32,945 bases of DNA from Verrucomicrobiales bacterium (GTDB lineage: Bacteria > Verrucomicrobiota > Verrucomicrobiia > Limisphaerales > Palsa-1400): positions 1 to 32,945 of the forward strand of contig PLIU01000213.1 of assembly GCA_003140095.1 (NCBI GenBank), read 5' to 3'. Made by a program: the position numbers and the translations under genes. Positions 9,066 through 17,833 of this stretch are shown here, one piece after another (the stretch's first letter is position 1; the number at the start of each line of letters is the position of its first letter). Below the pieces are notes generated by a model that saw only the letters and a program-made list of their open reading frames with translations, had not been told where the DNA came from and searched no databases.

Positions 9066-9084
9066 CGGTGGGATTCTCGGTTGT

Positions 9085-9459
9085 TTAGTTTCCGCTGTCT
9101 TCCTGGAGATATTTGAGAATCTCCCTGGCCTGCGCCGCTGGGAGGTTGGCCCGGACGCGCATGTGGATCATGATCGTCTTCCACTGGGCCGGGGTAAATT
9201 CGGTGGGATACCGCTCCGCATGACACCGATTACAGTTGAGTTGATACAACTCCGCGCCCGTGAGCTTCTTTTTCTTCACCTTTTTGGCCTGTTTGGCTGC
9301 GTCCGCTTTGGCGTCCGAGACTTGAGCGGGGGGCGCATTTGTGTCCGGTCCGGCGAAGATGGCGATGGATGACGCGAAAATGACCGAGGCTAGCAGCGCG
9401 AGGAGAATCCCAGGCCGCCGTCCTCCCTTAATTGAAATAAGTTGATTCGTAGTGCTCAT
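9085..9459 (-). CDS. Mono-heme c-type cytochrome
   Basis: N-terminal signal/TM, Lys-rich linker (AKKVKKKKLTGAELY), heme motif CNRCH, FTPAQWKTIMIHMRVRANL. Confidence 0.8.
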   Translation of the reverse strand: MSTTNQLISIKGGRRPGILLALLASVIFASSIAIFAGPDTNAPPAQVSDAKADAAKQAKKVKKKKLTGAELYQLNCNRCHAERYPTEFTPAQWKTIMIHMRVRANLPAAQAREILKYLQEDSGN

Positions 9460-9474
9460 AGGGTGAAGTCTGCG

Positions 9475-9511
9475 ACAGGAAGGCAAGAAAGCAGCTACTT
9501 GCCCGCTGGCA
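9475..9511. repeat. Copy 1 of a 37-nt hairpin-containing repeat
   Basis: ACAGGAAGGCAAGAAAGCAGCTACTTGCCCGCTGGCA; imperfect direct repeat of 9885-9921. Confidence 0.6.
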
Positions 9512-9528
9512 CACCGACTGCTAAAGGG

Positions 9529-9816
9529 TTATTTGGCTGTGATCACCGTAAATTCGCTGGCGTCGAATGCCTTCAGTGTCTCCGTACGGACATTGCCAGC
9601 GACAGCCAGCGCCGCCAGGCAATGAAGCGCCTTGGTTTCGTCCTCGGCGCTTACAATGATTACCCCGTCATAAGCCCCGGTGGTCCAGTATTGCGCTTCC
9701 ACGCGAACGCCCGCCTTTGTGGCCGCTTCGCGGAAAGTCGCGGCGCGACTAGTTGACTTTTCGAGGCTTTTGGCGCCTTGCTCAGTGAACCGGAGAAGTG
9801 TCAGATAACGGGGCAA
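9529..9816 (-). CDS. GYD-domain protein
   Basis: PRYLTLLRFTEQGAKSLEKSTSRAATFREAATKAGVRVEAQYWTTGAYDGVIIVSAEDETKALHCLAAL: GYD domain pattern. Confidence 0.85.
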   Translation of the reverse strand: MPRYLTLLRFTEQGAKSLEKSTSRAATFREAATKAGVRVEAQYWTTGAYDGVIIVSAEDETKALHCLAALAVAGNVRTETLKAFDASEFTVITAK

Positions 9817-9884
9817 AATTATTTCCTTCTGTTTGGATTCTGCGTTGTCATGTTCCTTTGCATTTTCATCGAGTGAAATCCATA

Positions 9885-9921
9885 ACAGGAAGGCAGGAGA
9901 ACGGCTACTTGCCCTTTGGCA
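9885..9921. repeat. Copy 2 of a 37-nt hairpin-containing repeat
   Basis: ACAGGAAGGCAGGAGAACGGCTACTTGCCCTTTGGCA; repeats 9475-9511 with a few mismatches. Confidence 0.6.
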
Positions 9922-9994
9922 TTTACTGATTGCCTATTGTGCTGGCGGGGAGGAATCGAAAGCTGACAAGCCTTCAAAAGTGCCTAATGCCGAG

Positions 9995-10885
9995 TTACAT
10001 CGGCATGGAGGAATCCAGGGCGCCTCGATATTCCGTTGGCGACATTCCAACGTGGCGTTTGAACACGCTGTTGAAGCGTGGGATGGATCCGAAGCCGGCG
10101 GCAAAAACCACCTCGGAAATGCGCATGGATACATCCACTAGGAGGGCCTTGGCCTTTTCCACCCGGACGAGCGCGACGTATTCAGTCAAGGTCATTCCAG
10201 TGGCCTTCTTGAACATCTTGCAGAAATGAAAACGGCTGACTTTGACGTGTTGTGCCACAAGTCCGAGTGTAATTGTTTCCTGGAGGTGGGACTGAACGAA
10301 CTGCTTCGCGCCGGTTACAATCTTAGGCTCCTTGGCTGCGGCGGAAATCGCGTGGCTGCTGATATAGTTAGCCAAATACTGGGCAAACACATTCATCAAG
10401 TGGGTGACAGCCTGGAGTCGATCAGCAGCGACAACCTGCGTTTCGAGGTAAGCCTTGAGCGCCTTCTTTTCCAAATCGATCTTCCGTTCGCCTATAACCT
10501 TTTTGAGCGCTATCAGGAAATGGCGCTCAGTTCGTTGCCGGCGGCACACCGGCCCACCGATCACTGTAGCCACAAGCTGCCCTCCAACCAAAACGGGCAC
10601 GCGAACATGGGTCAGACCCGCGAAGCAAGTGATCTGTTGTGGACCAAATTTCTGACCAGCGCCTTTTTGTGCATGCCTTTCCGCTTCCAACCTGGCAATG
10701 CAACTCCCCGGAGCACGGTTCACCATCGCGCAAAATGCGCTTTTAAACCTCCCAAAACCAAGACCTTGATCTGGCTCGCCCAGCAGAGCGACGTGGAGAG
10801 GCACACCGGTCGCCTTCCAGAACGCCGTCTCGTAACGCTTGATGCCGAGCTGGCGTACCAAATTATCAATCGCGATTTGTTCCAT
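9995..10885 (-). CDS. PocR-domain AraC-family transcriptional regulator
   Basis: PocR-like Cys pattern (FCAMVNR...SCIARLEAERHA...ITCFAGLTHVRVPV) and AraC HTH (FHFCKMFKKATGMTLTEYVALVRVEKAKALL...FNSVFKRHVGMSPTEYR). Confidence 0.92.
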   Translation of the reverse strand: MEQIAIDNLVRQLGIKRYETAFWKATGVPLHVALLGEPDQGLGFGRFKSAFCAMVNRAPGSCIARLEAERHAQKGAGQKFGPQQITCFAGLTHVRVPVLVGGQLVATVIGGPVCRRQRTERHFLIALKKVIGERKIDLEKKALKAYLETQVVAADRLQAVTHLMNVFAQYLANYISSHAISAAAKEPKIVTGAKQFVQSHLQETITLGLVAQHVKVSRFHFCKMFKKATGMTLTEYVALVRVEKAKALLVDVSMRISEVVFAAGFGSIPRFNSVFKRHVGMSPTEYRGALDSSMPM

Positions 10886-10911
10886 AAACCAAGGTTAGTT
10901 TGAGGCGGAGG

Positions 10912-11001
10912 TGGCAAATGCGCTCACCGCATTTTGCCAGGAATAGAACCGATTTGGCGCATTTGCGATTCACCGGCCGTACCCCCCTTGGCAAAATGCG
11001 G
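10912..11001. promoter_or_regulatory. Cluster of four GCAAA(A)TGCG half-sites in the divergent promoter region
   Basis: GCAAATGCG 10914-10922, CCGCATTTTGCCA 10927-10939, CGCATTTGC 10958-10966, TGGCAAAATGCGG 10989-11001, in alternating orientations. Confidence 0.55.
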
Positions 11002-11086
11002 CCACCAATCGCCAAGGATGGTGTAGTTGATTTGAGGGCGTGCCGGTAAGTTGAGATTGTGAAGAATACGAAAACAAGCCGGAGGA

Positions 11087-11983
11087 ATGAATATGTCCGC
11101 TAAACTATGTGCGGTCGAGGAAACGAATGGAGCGCGCACATCCAAAACCGAAACGGCCTTTGGTTGTCCCCGTGACTTTCTGGGCAACCGGTTTGTCTAT
11201 GTCGTGATTTCGCCCCGCGCGGGCGGCCTTTCCATTGGGCTGAACATGAACCCGGACAAATTCTGCAATTTCGATTGCGTCTATTGTGAAGTGAACCGCG
11301 ATGTTCCGCCCGCCGAGCGTGAACTCGATGTCAGCGTCATGGCGGTGGAATTGGAGAAGACCCTGTTCCTGATCCGTTCGGGAGGAATTCGGCAATTGGC
11401 GGGTCACGGCGGATTAAGCCCGGAACTGCTGCGGCTGCGCCACGTCGCGTTTAGCGGTGACGGTGAGCCGACGTTGTGTGTGAATTTTGCAGAGGCTGTG
11501 CAGTCGGTGGTGCATGTGCGCGCACAGGGATTTCCCTTCTTTAAAATGGTTCTCATCACGAATGGCACATGGCTAGATTTGTCGCCGGTTCAAGAGGGAC
11601 TCCGATATTTTACGCGCGAGGACGAAATCTGGATTAAACTCGACGCTGGCACTCAAGCTTACATGGACCGGGTCAACCGCAGCGAAGTCTCGCTGGACAA
11701 AGTCATGGAGAACACAAGACTGATTGCCCGGAAACGCCCGATCGTGATTCAAAGCTTGTTTCCGCTGATTGCGGGGCAAGAACCGCCGCCGGAGGAAATT
11801 GACCAATACATTCAGCGCCTTAGCGAACTGAAGGATAGTGGAGCGATGATTTCACTGGTGCAAATTTATTCCGCCACCCGTCCGACAACGCATTCCGAGT
11901 GTGGGCATTTACCGTTGCAAAGTTTGGCCCGCATCTGCCGGCGAATCATAACCGAGACTGGATTGCAAGCGGAAGTCTTCTAA
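11087..11983 (+). CDS. Radical SAM protein (COG0731-like)
   Basis: Cluster motif CNFDCVYC (CxxxCxxC) after LNMNPDKF; FSGDGEPTL; LITNGTWLDL. Confidence 0.9.
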   Translation: MNMSAKLCAVEETNGARTSKTETAFGCPRDFLGNRFVYVVISPRAGGLSIGLNMNPDKFCNFDCVYCEVNRDVPPAERELDVSVMAVELEKTLFLIRSGGIRQLAGHGGLSPELLRLRHVAFSGDGEPTLCVNFAEAVQSVVHVRAQGFPFFKMVLITNGTWLDLSPVQEGLRYFTREDEIWIKLDAGTQAYMDRVNRSEVSLDKVMENTRLIARKRPIVIQSLFPLIAGQEPPPEEIDQYIQRLSELKDSGAMISLVQIYSATRPTTHSECGHLPLQSLARICRRIITETGLQAEVF

Positions 11984-12069
11984 GGGAATGGACCCAATCG
12001 GAACAAAAAATGAACAACCTTTGCCAAGAATAGGGAAGCCGCGAATACGAGCGGGTATATTTTAGCTCC

Positions 12070-12603
12070 ATGAATACTCTATGTGACATAGCTCCAAACA
12101 GGGTTCAAGAAAACGAGCTTGAGACCGAACAAAACATCCCGACAGAACGGCTGGGCCAAATCTACAAGCGCATTCTTGTGGGGACGGATTTTTCGGTCGC
12201 TTCAAACTCTGCGTTTGAACAAGGGCTAAAGCTGGCCAAGCAGAACGGAGCCGAGCTTCTGATAGCTCATGCCTGCGCCACGCCAAACACACTTTGCTTC
12301 ATGCCGCCGGAGTGCTACGGCGAGTGGGAATTATCCTCTCGGGCAGAGGCAAATAAGAACATCGGTTCTCTCATTCACAAAGCCCACAAAGAAGGGGTCA
12401 AAGCGCATAGGGTGTTGCTCCGTGGACTTGCGGATGATGCAATTATTGAAGCGGCGAAGCGACTCGGAGTTGACCTGGTCGTCATCGGCACCCACGGGCG
12501 CCGGGGTGTGTCGCGCTTCATTATGGGGAGCGTTGCCGCCCATGTGGTTTCGCGTGCTCCGTGCGCCGTCTTGACTGCTCGCGCATCAGACCGTGTTTCA
12601 TGA
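12070..12603 (+). CDS. Universal stress protein (UspA family)
   Basis: YKRILVGTDFSVASNSAFEQGLKLAKQNGAELLIAHAC...VVIGTHGRRGVSRFIMGSVAAHVVSRAPCAVLTAR: ATP-binding GxxG-9-GS pattern. Confidence 0.93.
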   Translation: MNTLCDIAPNRVQENELETEQNIPTERLGQIYKRILVGTDFSVASNSAFEQGLKLAKQNGAELLIAHACATPNTLCFMPPECYGEWELSSRAEANKNIGSLIHKAHKEGVKAHRVLLRGLADDAIIEAAKRLGVDLVVIGTHGRRGVSRFIMGSVAAHVVSRAPCAVLTARASDRVS

Positions 12604-12863
12604 AAACGACCGCCTTCGGTGAAAGCATTGGCCGCACCGCCAAGCCCTCTCATTTTTGCGGACATTTCATCGTTTGCGCGGATTGATCCGCCCAATGCGT
12701 GCGCAGGCTCACAACGAGCCGCCGTCGGCATATTCACTGAACACCAAGTAAGCCGACTCAGTCCCACGAGGATTAGCGGGGAAAACCGTGTCGATGGCAC
12801 TCCCGGCGCCAGGTGCGCGGAAAAGGTTGCATACTTGCGGAGTTGCGAATATACTTAATATTG

Positions 12864-13220
12864 ATGCTTAAAACATCTTTAGATCCCAAACATTTCGATG
12901 CCCTGCGCAAGTTCAAGGCGGGAATCTTCAAGGTTCTGGCTCACCCCACTCGCATCCATATTGTCGAGACCTTGCGGGTGGATGAGCTTTCTGTCGGGGC
13001 AATTCTGGAGCGCGTAAAAGTGGAGCCGGCGAATCTGTCACAGCACTTGTCTGTTCTGCGGCACAGTCATTTGGTGATCACGCGAAAACACGGCAACCAG
13101 GTTCTTTACTCGTTGCGCGATCCTTTGCTGATAGAAGTCTTGGAGGCCATGCGCCAGTACTTTCAAAAGTATTTTGAGGATTCCATCGAAATGCTCAAAC
13201 AAATGGAACATGGCCGCTAG
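12864..13220 (+). CDS. ArsR-family transcriptional regulator
   Basis: KFKAGIFKVLAHPTRIHIVETLRVDELSVGAILERVKVEPANLSQHLSVLRHSHLVITRKHGNQVLYSL: winged HTH of ArsR type. Confidence 0.92.
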   Translation: MLKTSLDPKHFDALRKFKAGIFKVLAHPTRIHIVETLRVDELSVGAILERVKVEPANLSQHLSVLRHSHLVITRKHGNQVLYSLRDPLLIEVLEAMRQYFQKYFEDSIEMLKQMEHGR

Positions 13221-13228
13221 TCATTGAC

Positions 13229-14932
13229 ATGAACATTCCGATTGGGTTCCGCCCGAAAATACTGGACACACTCAAGGACTATACCCGCGCTGATTTTTAT
13301 GCTGATCTCGTGGCGGGCCTTACGGTGGGCTTTGTCGCTTTGCCATTGGCCATGGCATTCGCCATTGCCTCGGGGGTGACTCCACAAGCCGGCATTTTCA
13401 CGGCAGTGATAGGCGGGATGATTATTTCTGGATTGGGCGGCACCAAAGTTTGCATCGGCGGCCCAACGGGAGCGTTCATTGTCATCCTCTACGGAATTTA
13501 CGCCAAGTACGGCGCTGAAAACCTTGCCATTTGCACCATGATCGCCGGTGGACTGCTTCTGGTCATGGGACTGACCGGTTTGGGAACGATGATCAAATTC
13601 ATTCCGTATCCCGTCACAGCAGGATTTACCAGCGGCATTGCCGTTCTCATCTTTAGCACTCAAATCAAAGACTTTTGTGGACTGGCTGTGGACAAAGTTC
13701 CTTCCGATTTCCTTGAAAAAATGAAAATGTTCGCTCAACATGCCGGCACGTTCAAATGGCCGACTTTGACGCTCGCTGCTGTTTCATTGGGCATCATCAA
13801 ACTTTGGCCCGGCCAATGGCAACGACGTGTGCCCGGCTCTATTGTTGCGCTCGTTATTGCCACTGTTGGGGTTGCCGTTTTTCACTTTCCGGTTGAAACC
13901 ATTGGGACAAGATTCGGCGGCATACCCGAAGGCTTGCCCACCCCTCACTTGCCCGCGCTTTCATGGGACAACGTGCATCACCTATTTCAACCCGCCGTAA
14001 CCATTGCCTTGCTGGCTGCTATCGAGTCACTCCTGTGTGCTGTGGTGGCGGATGGAATGATTGATGACCGGCACGACTCGAACCAGGAACTCATGGCCCA
14101 GGGGATTGCCAACATCGTGAGTCCCATTTTTGGTGGCATCGCTGTGACGGGAGCCATCGCGCGCACGGCGACGAATGTAAAGTGCGGCGGGCGCACCCCG
14201 GTTGCAGGCGTGATTCACGCCGTCACTTTACTGGTCATCATTTTGTTGGCAGCTCCGCTGGCCAAGTTCATTCCGCTTGCTACCCTGAGCGCCATTCTTG
14301 TCGTTGTTTCACTCAATATGGGCGAATGGCACAATTTTATCCGCCTGCCCAAGTGGCCGCGCAGCGACAGCGCTGTTTTTCTCGCTACCTTCAGCCTCAC
14401 GGTCATCATTGACCTGACGGTCGCGGTAGAAACAGGTATGGTCTTGGCCGCCATGCTGTTTATTAAGCGTGTTTCCGACACCACGCAAATCACCGCGGTG
14501 GACGAAAGCACGGAGACCGAAGGCTCACATCATTCGCTGATCGGCAAAGAAGTCCCGAATGGCGTCATGATTTATCGCATATTTGGTTCATTCTTTTTCG
14601 GCGCGGCGGATAAACTGGAGAGTGCCCTCCAGAGACTCAAGCAGGAGCCCGAAGTTTTAATTTTGCGCATGCGAAAAGTCCTGGCCATGGACGCTACTGG
14701 ATTGAATGCTTTGGAAGACCTTTACGAGCGGCTGCGGCGCCGCGACAAATATCTCGTTCTCAGCGGCCCTCACGCCCAACCTTTGTTCATGATGGACAAG
14801 GCCGGTTTTCTGGACCGGCTTGGGAGAGAAAATGTCTGCGCTGATATAGATCTGGCTCTGGCTCGTTCCCGCGAAATACTTAACCTTCGTGCCGAGGTCC
14901 CCGGCGACGTTCCTCCAAAAAAACAGCCCTGA
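13229..14932 (+). CDS. SulP-family anion transporter with C-terminal STAS domain
   Basis: DFYADLVAGLTVGFVALPLAMAFAIASGVTPQAGIFTAVIGGMI...GGTKVCIGGPTGAFIVIL...; STAS segment EVLILRMRKVLAMDATGLNALEDLYERL. Confidence 0.95.
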   Translation: MNIPIGFRPKILDTLKDYTRADFYADLVAGLTVGFVALPLAMAFAIASGVTPQAGIFTAVIGGMIISGLGGTKVCIGGPTGAFIVILYGIYAKYGAENLAICTMIAGGLLLVMGLTGLGTMIKFIPYPVTAGFTSGIAVLIFSTQIKDFCGLAVDKVPSDFLEKMKMFAQHAGTFKWPTLTLAAVSLGIIKLWPGQWQRRVPGSIVALVIATVGVAVFHFPVETIGTRFGGIPEGLPTPHLPALSWDNVHHLFQPAVTIALLAAIESLLCAVVADGMIDDRHDSNQELMAQGIANIVSPIFGGIAVTGAIARTATNVKCGGRTPVAGVIHAVTLLVIILLAAPLAKFIPLATLSAILVVVSLNMGEWHNFIRLPKWPRSDSAVFLATFSLTVIIDLTVAVETGMVLAAMLFIKRVSDTTQITAVDESTETEGSHHSLIGKEVPNGVMIYRIFGSFFFGAADKLESALQRLKQEPEVLILRMRKVLAMDATGLNALEDLYERLRRRDKYLVLSGPHAQPLFMMDKAGFLDRLGRENVCADIDLALARSREILNLRAEVPGDVPPKKQP

Positions 14933-14955
14933 GATTCTGGCAAGTCCCGCCAGTC

Positions 14956-15636
14956 CTACCCGCCGGTATTCTGAGATTCAACCCAGCGGACTGCGTAACG
15001 AATCAACTCCGCCATGCTGGTCAGTTTCAATTTTGCCTTGATGTTGGCGCGATGGACTTCGATGGTTTTCGTGCTGAGGTGAAGTCTGTCCGCCATCTGC
15101 TTGGTTTCAATTCCCTGGCCAATAAGTCGAAATACCTCAAATTCGCGGTCCGTCAGCTTTTCAACGGGTGAAGTGGCAACGTTCGCTCCATGACCGGAAA
15201 AGATTTCCAGGATTTTCGCGGACATTTTTTCGCTGACGCAGATTTGTCCGCTCAAAACCTGGCGGATGGCCTCCATGATCTTTTTTCCGCCTTCCTGTTT
15301 CATAATGTAACCGCGCCCACCTGCCCGCAGGACGCGTTCGACATAAAGGGCTTCGTCGTGCATCGAGATGACGAGGACGAGCACGCCGGGATGCATTGCC
15401 TGAATGTCTTTAGTAAGCTCAAGCCCGTTCTTGCCGGGTAAAGTGATGTCGGTCAGGACAAGGTCGGGCTTCAGCGAGGCGATCTTTTCCAGAGCTTCGT
15501 TGGCGTCGCCAGCTTCCCCGCAAACTTCGAGATCAGGCTGGTTGGCAAATAACTGAGCCAATCCTTCGCGCATCATAGGATGGTCATCCACCAGGAGGAT
15601 TCTTTTTTTGGCGGCGCTTTTTCTTCGCGGAGTCAT
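14956..15636 (-). CDS. NarL/FixJ-type response regulator
   Basis: [19 protein letters not shown]...[17 protein letters not shown]... and Lux[47 protein letters not shown]. Confidence 0.95.
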   Translation of the reverse strand: MTPRRKSAAKKRILLVDDHPMMREGLAQLFANQPDLEVCGEAGDANEALEKIASLKPDLVLTDITLPGKNGLELTKDIQAMHPGVLVLVISMHDEALYVERVLRAGGRGYIMKQEGGKKIMEAIRQVLSGQICVSEKMSAKILEIFSGHGANVATSPVEKLTDREFEVFRLIGQGIETKQMADRLHLSTKTIEVHRANIKAKLKLTSMAELIRYAVRWVESQNTGG

Positions 15637-16745
15637 TTTGTTGTGGGCGCTGGTGTGTTTGCGGTTTTCGGCAGGAAGCAAAGGACCTCCAATCCGCCAG
15701 CAGTATGCGGTTGCAACAACACCCTGGCCCCGATCAGACTGGCGCGATACTGCATGATGCGCAGCCCCATGCCTTGTCCGCCCCCGGAAGGCGGGTTGAA
15801 ACCCGTCCCATTATCTTTGACCATCAGGACAATTCTCTGCGGCTCATCTGAGAGGTGGATTTCAATTGATTTTGCGTTGCCATGTTTTATGGCGTTGCTC
15901 ACAGCTTCCTGGGCAATGCGATAGAGATGGGTCGCGGCAGTATGGTTATGCAGCAACACCGGCGCACCGTTCACGAAGCGGCATTGGACATCAAACAGTT
16001 TTATTGTGTCTTGGGCTAGTTCTGTGAGCGCGGACATCAAGCCTTCCGATTCGATAACCACCGGCGAAAGGCCGTGGGCCAGGGAGCGCGTTTGGGCGAT
16101 GGCAGCGCGCACATGCCCGGCGATTTGCGCGGCTTGTGCGGCTTGTGTTTTGGCCGGGAGGTTCTCTGCCAGCGCCTGGAGCTTGAACTCGATACCGGCA
16201 AGTTGCTGGCAAATGCCATCGTGCAAATCCTGTCCGATGCGCCGCCGCTCCATTTCGCTGATGCGCAGTACTTCTTCCTCCAGGCGCTTGTGTTCGGTGA
16301 TGTCAGTACGGATGGCAATGTATTGCTCCGGTTTTCCGTCCGAGTTGAGATATGGATAGATGGTCGTCGCCACCCAATAAAAGTCGCCGTCTTTGGCACG
16401 ATTGCAAATCGCCCCTTGCCAAACCTGACCGTACGCAATAGTCGTCCAAAGGTCTTTGAAGAATTCCTTGGGGTGATGGCCGGAGTTGATGATGCGATGG
16501 TCCTGCCCGATCAGTTCATCCCGCGAATATTTGGAAATCTCACAGAATTTGTCATTCACGTAAGTGATGCGCCCGCGCGCGTCTGTGATGGCCACGATAG
16601 AATGCGTGTCCAGAGCGGACTTGAGGTCGCCCAGTTCGCGAAGGATGGCCGCGCCATCGTTCATGCCCGCAGCGAGCACCGGATCGGACTCCAGCGCCCG
16701 GAGCCGTTGCACCAATTGCGGTTTGGTCATGCGCAAATACTTCAT
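15633..16745 (-). CDS. PAS-domain sensor histidine kinase (HisKA_3 / NarX-like)
   Basis: [51 protein letters not shown]; HisKA_3: [27 protein letters not shown]; HATPase: [24 protein letters not shown]. Overlaps the regulator start. Confidence 0.95.
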   Translation of the reverse strand: MKYLRMTKPQLVQRLRALESDPVLAAGMNDGAAILRELGDLKSALDTHSIVAITDARGRITYVNDKFCEISKYSRDELIGQDHRIINSGHHPKEFFKDLWTTIAYGQVWQGAICNRAKDGDFYWVATTIYPYLNSDGKPEQYIAIRTDITEHKRLEEEVLRISEMERRRIGQDLHDGICQQLAGIEFKLQALAENLPAKTQAAQAAQIAGHVRAAIAQTRSLAHGLSPVVIESEGLMSALTELAQDTIKLFDVQCRFVNGAPVLLHNHTAATHLYRIAQEAVSNAIKHGNAKSIEIHLSDEPQRIVLMVKDNGTGFNPPSGGGQGMGLRIMQYRASLIGARVLLQPHTAGGLEVLCFLPKTANTPAPTTK

Positions 16746-16820
16746 GGCCGCTCCATATTACCGGCAGTCTTTTCACTAAGCACCAGAAAAGAAGCGGCAA
16801 CGAAGGGCGGCAAAGGCTGC

Positions 16821-17753
16821 TCATGCAGAAACCAATTGCCCCCGGTATTCGGTGGGAGATTGGCCCGTGATTTTTTTGAAGACCCGATTGAAGTGCGTCA
16901 GCGATTGGAAACCGATTTCGTACGCAATTTCGCTGATCCGCAGGTTTCGGTTTAGCAAGAGGTTGCGTGCCTTTTCAACCCGGACGCGAGAGACGTAATC
17001 CGTAAAATTAAGGCCGGTCGCCTTTTTGAACATTTTGCAGAAATAAAAGGTGCTCATGTTGACGGCCTTGGCGACCATCCCAAGGGAAAGATCTTCGGCT
17101 TGGTTTTCCTGAATGAATTGTTTGGCGCGCGTAATTGACGGCGGTTCTGCGCTTGCGCGCTGAACCAAAATCTGGTTGCTCACCATCGAAATATGCTGCC
17201 CGAAAATCGCGAGTAGTTTTACCACTCCATCGTGCTGCTGTGGAGACAGCACTTTGGTGCTGAAGTAAGCCTGCCTGAGTTGGTCGTTCTCAATCTCCAA
17301 TCCCCATTGGGCAACTTGAACGGCTGCGCGGTTGAACTGCTTTTCCGTTGGCTTTTTGCGAAAGACCTGCCCTGTTTGCAAGAAGCCCACCAGGCGTTCC
17401 CCGAACCTAATGGGGACCGCCGTGTCCGACAATCCCAATTCGCACGTAAGAGTTTGCGCCTCATTCTTGGCAGTCTCCGAAAGCTGTTGTTGCAGACGGA
17501 GACAGGCGGCGCAAGAGCGGCTTTTTCCTGCCATCATTGCGCAGAACGGGTTTTCCTGGCACTTGCCGCGATGCGGAAGTTGCCAGGATTCGACCGGCCG
17601 CATTGAAACGGGAAGGCCGGTGGTTTCACTGAAGGCCCGTTCATAATCCTGATAAATGGTGGAATTGGCCAGAGCCTCGACGAGGTCTTTGTTCTCTCGA
17701 TGGATACTGTCGGTGTTTGTTTGGGCATCCGTCTCAACATAATTTGTTGTCAT
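16821..17753 (-). CDS. PocR-domain AraC-family transcriptional regulator (second copy)
   Basis: ENPFCAMMAGKSRSCAACLRLQQQL...LTCELGLSDTAVPI and FYFCKMFKKATGLNFTDYVSRVRVEKARNLL...FNRVFKKITGQSPTEYRG. Confidence 0.92.
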   Translation of the reverse strand: MTTNYVETDAQTNTDSIHRENKDLVEALANSTIYQDYERAFSETTGLPVSMRPVESWQLPHRGKCQENPFCAMMAGKSRSCAACLRLQQQLSETAKNEAQTLTCELGLSDTAVPIRFGERLVGFLQTGQVFRKKPTEKQFNRAAVQVAQWGLEIENDQLRQAYFSTKVLSPQQHDGVVKLLAIFGQHISMVSNQILVQRASAEPPSITRAKQFIQENQAEDLSLGMVAKAVNMSTFYFCKMFKKATGLNFTDYVSRVRVEKARNLLLNRNLRISEIAYEIGFQSLTHFNRVFKKITGQSPTEYRGQLVSA

Positions 17754-17788
17754 GCGAACAAAATACGCGAATGCCCGATTCCGCGCCA

Positions 17789-17804
17789 TTGGGAGCGCTC
17801 CCAA
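17789..17804. promoter_or_regulatory. 16-bp perfect palindrome TTGGGAGCGCTCCCAA upstream of the second AraC gene
   Basis: Direct read; 36 nt upstream of the predicted start at 17753 (minus strand). Confidence 0.55.
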
Positions 17805-17833
17805 CTCAGCGCTGGCGAGGTCAACTATGCCAG

